Assembly: GCA_946479255.1 (NCBI GenBank)
Contig: CAMLFK010000277.1
Coordinates: 1-6,528 of the forward strand
Reading direction: 5' to 3'
DNA from: an uncultured Oxalobacteraceae bacterium
GTDB taxonomy: Bacteria > Pseudomonadota > Gammaproteobacteria > Burkholderiales > Burkholderiaceae
Length of the DNA: 6,528 nucleotides
Part shown: positions 5,717-6,528 of the stretch, one piece after another
How the letters are laid out: every line of letters begins with the position of its first letter
Position numbering within the stretch: the first letter of the stretch is position 1
Notes under the pieces: generated by a model
Seen by the model: the letters and a program-made list of their open reading frames with translations, nothing else
What the model was told of the DNA's origin: nothing
The model's database searches: none
Program-made: the position numbers and the translations under genes

Positions 5717-6528
5717 TTATTGCCAGAACGGGAAGAAGTACAGCAGCGAACCCAGCACGCCGATGATCATCACGAACGCATAGTGATAGATGTAACCGGT
5801 CTGGCCGTTGCGTACCACGGACGAGATCCAGCCCACCAGCCTGGCGCTGCCGTTGACCAGCAGGCCGTCGATCAGGCCCTTGTCGCCCACGTTCCACAGG
5901 CCGGTGCCCAGGCCGCGCGCACCGCCGGCGAAGACGAACTGGTTGAAGCGGTCCATGTAGTACTTCTGGTCCAGCAGGGTGTGCAGGGGGCGCAGCTTGT
6001 CATAGCACCAGGCCGGTACACGCGGATTGATCATGTAGCAGTAGTAAGCCGCGGCCACACCACCCAGCGCCAGCCAGAACGGCATCGTCATCATGCCGTG
6101 GATCGCCATGGCGACCGGGCCGTGGAATTCTTCAGCCAGTTCACGCATCGCGTGGTGGTTGTCGCCGACGAAAATCACGCTCTTGAAGAAGTCGCCGTGC
6201 AGCATCGGGCCGATGGCCAGGAAGCCGATGATCACCGAAGGGATCGCCAGCGCGACCAGCGGGAACCAGACCACGAATGGCGACTCGTGCGGCTTCTGGC
6301 CAGGGGCCAGGCCGTGGTGGTGATGCTCGTCGTGACCGTGGTCATCGTGCGCGTCTTCGGAATCGGCATGCGATTCCTTATGGGCATCCGAATCTTTGCC
6401 ATGGCTATGGTCGTCGGTATGCGCCTTGCCGAAACGCTCTTCGCCATGGAACACCAGGAAGTACATGCGGAAGGAGTAGAACGCGGTCACGAACACGCCG
6501 GCCAGCACGGCGAAGTTGGCGAAGCCCG
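5717..6528 (-). CDS. nuoL: NADH:quinone oxidoreductase (complex I) subunit L, C-terminal part (truncated by window edge)
   Basis: NuoL is the most distal proton-pumping subunit of complex I, and its C-terminal lateral helix runs along NuoM and NuoN. About 270 C-terminal codons are present; the start lies beyond the right edge. The segment opens with a transmembrane stretch ending in AFYSFRMYFLVFHGEERFG. A long His/Asp-rich hydrophilic loop follows, then LAPGQKPHESPFVVWFPLV and further transmembrane segments. The segment after the LLDQKYYMDRFNQFV stretch, running to about LVGWISSVVRNGQTG, fits the lateral helix, and a final transmembrane helix ends in LLYFFPFWQ. All of these are typical of the NuoL C-terminus. 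The stop at 5717 is 24 nt before nuoM. The frame is intact to the window edge. Confidence 0.97.
   Translation of the reverse strand, partial: GFANFAVLAGVFVTAFYSFRMYFLVFHGEERFGKAHTDDHSHGKDSDAHKESHADSEDAHDDHGHDEHHHHGLAPGQKPHESPFVVWFPLVALAIPSVIIGFLAIGPMLHGDFFKSVIFVGDNHHAMRELAEEFHGPVAMAIHGMMTMPFWLALGGVAAAYYCYMINPRVPAWCYDKLRPLHTLLDQKYYMDRFNQFVFAGGARGLGTGLWNVGDKGLIDGLLVNGSARLVGWISSVVRNGQTGYIYHYAFVMIIGVLGSLLYFFPFWQ
6314..6421 (-). other. Histidine- and acid-rich loop encoded within nuoL
   Basis: These 36 codons encode a hydrophilic stretch with 12 His and 12 Asp/Glu, ending in four consecutive His. It lies between two transmembrane segments of NuoL. Composition is seen directly. A shorter His-rich loop before the APGQKPHES motif is, from memory, common in betaproteobacterial NuoL; metal or proton binding is only inference. 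Confidence 0.8.

Overview
The window is a stretch of bacterial chromosome with about 60% G+C by eye. It holds eight genes, all on the minus strand and tightly packed. The gene content and order, nuoL-nuoM-nuoN followed by a DUF2818 membrane protein and a Nudix hydrolase, point to a betaproteobacterium of the order Burkholderiales. Oxalobacteraceae (Massilia/Janthinobacterium-like) is my best guess, made from memory of such loci and not from a database search.

Reading in the direction of transcription, from high to low coordinates: (1) the C-terminal 270 codons of nuoL, entering from the right edge; (2) complete nuoM; (3) complete nuoN. These encode the three antiporter-like proton-pumping membrane subunits of NADH:quinone oxidoreductase (complex I), with 18-24 nt between them. 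Next come (4) a 106-residue DUF2818 membrane protein, 10 nt after nuoN; (5) an ADP-ribose pyrophosphatase-type Nudix hydrolase with a perfect Nudix box; and (6) a secreted protein of unknown function carrying an HExxH motif, whose GTG start lies 4 nt after the Nudix stop. After a 70-nt gap follow (7) ispD and (8) the first 83 codons of ispF, which runs off the left edge. IspD and IspF catalyse the third and fifth steps of the MEP (non-mevalonate) isoprenoid pathway.

No intergenic gap exceeds about 70 nt, and I see no convincing rho-independent terminator or strong promoter. The whole stretch could therefore be one long transcript running from the nuo operon into isoprenoid synthesis. The only gap with visible structure is the 70 nt ahead of ispD, which holds a cluster of short repeats and a good Shine-Dalgarno sequence.

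I found no RNA genes, mobile elements or CRISPR arrays. Most of the window is conserved housekeeping sequence. The parts with unexplained biology are the HExxH secreted protein, the DUF2818 protein tied to complex I, a histidine/acid-rich loop in NuoL, and the joining of ispDF to the nuo locus.
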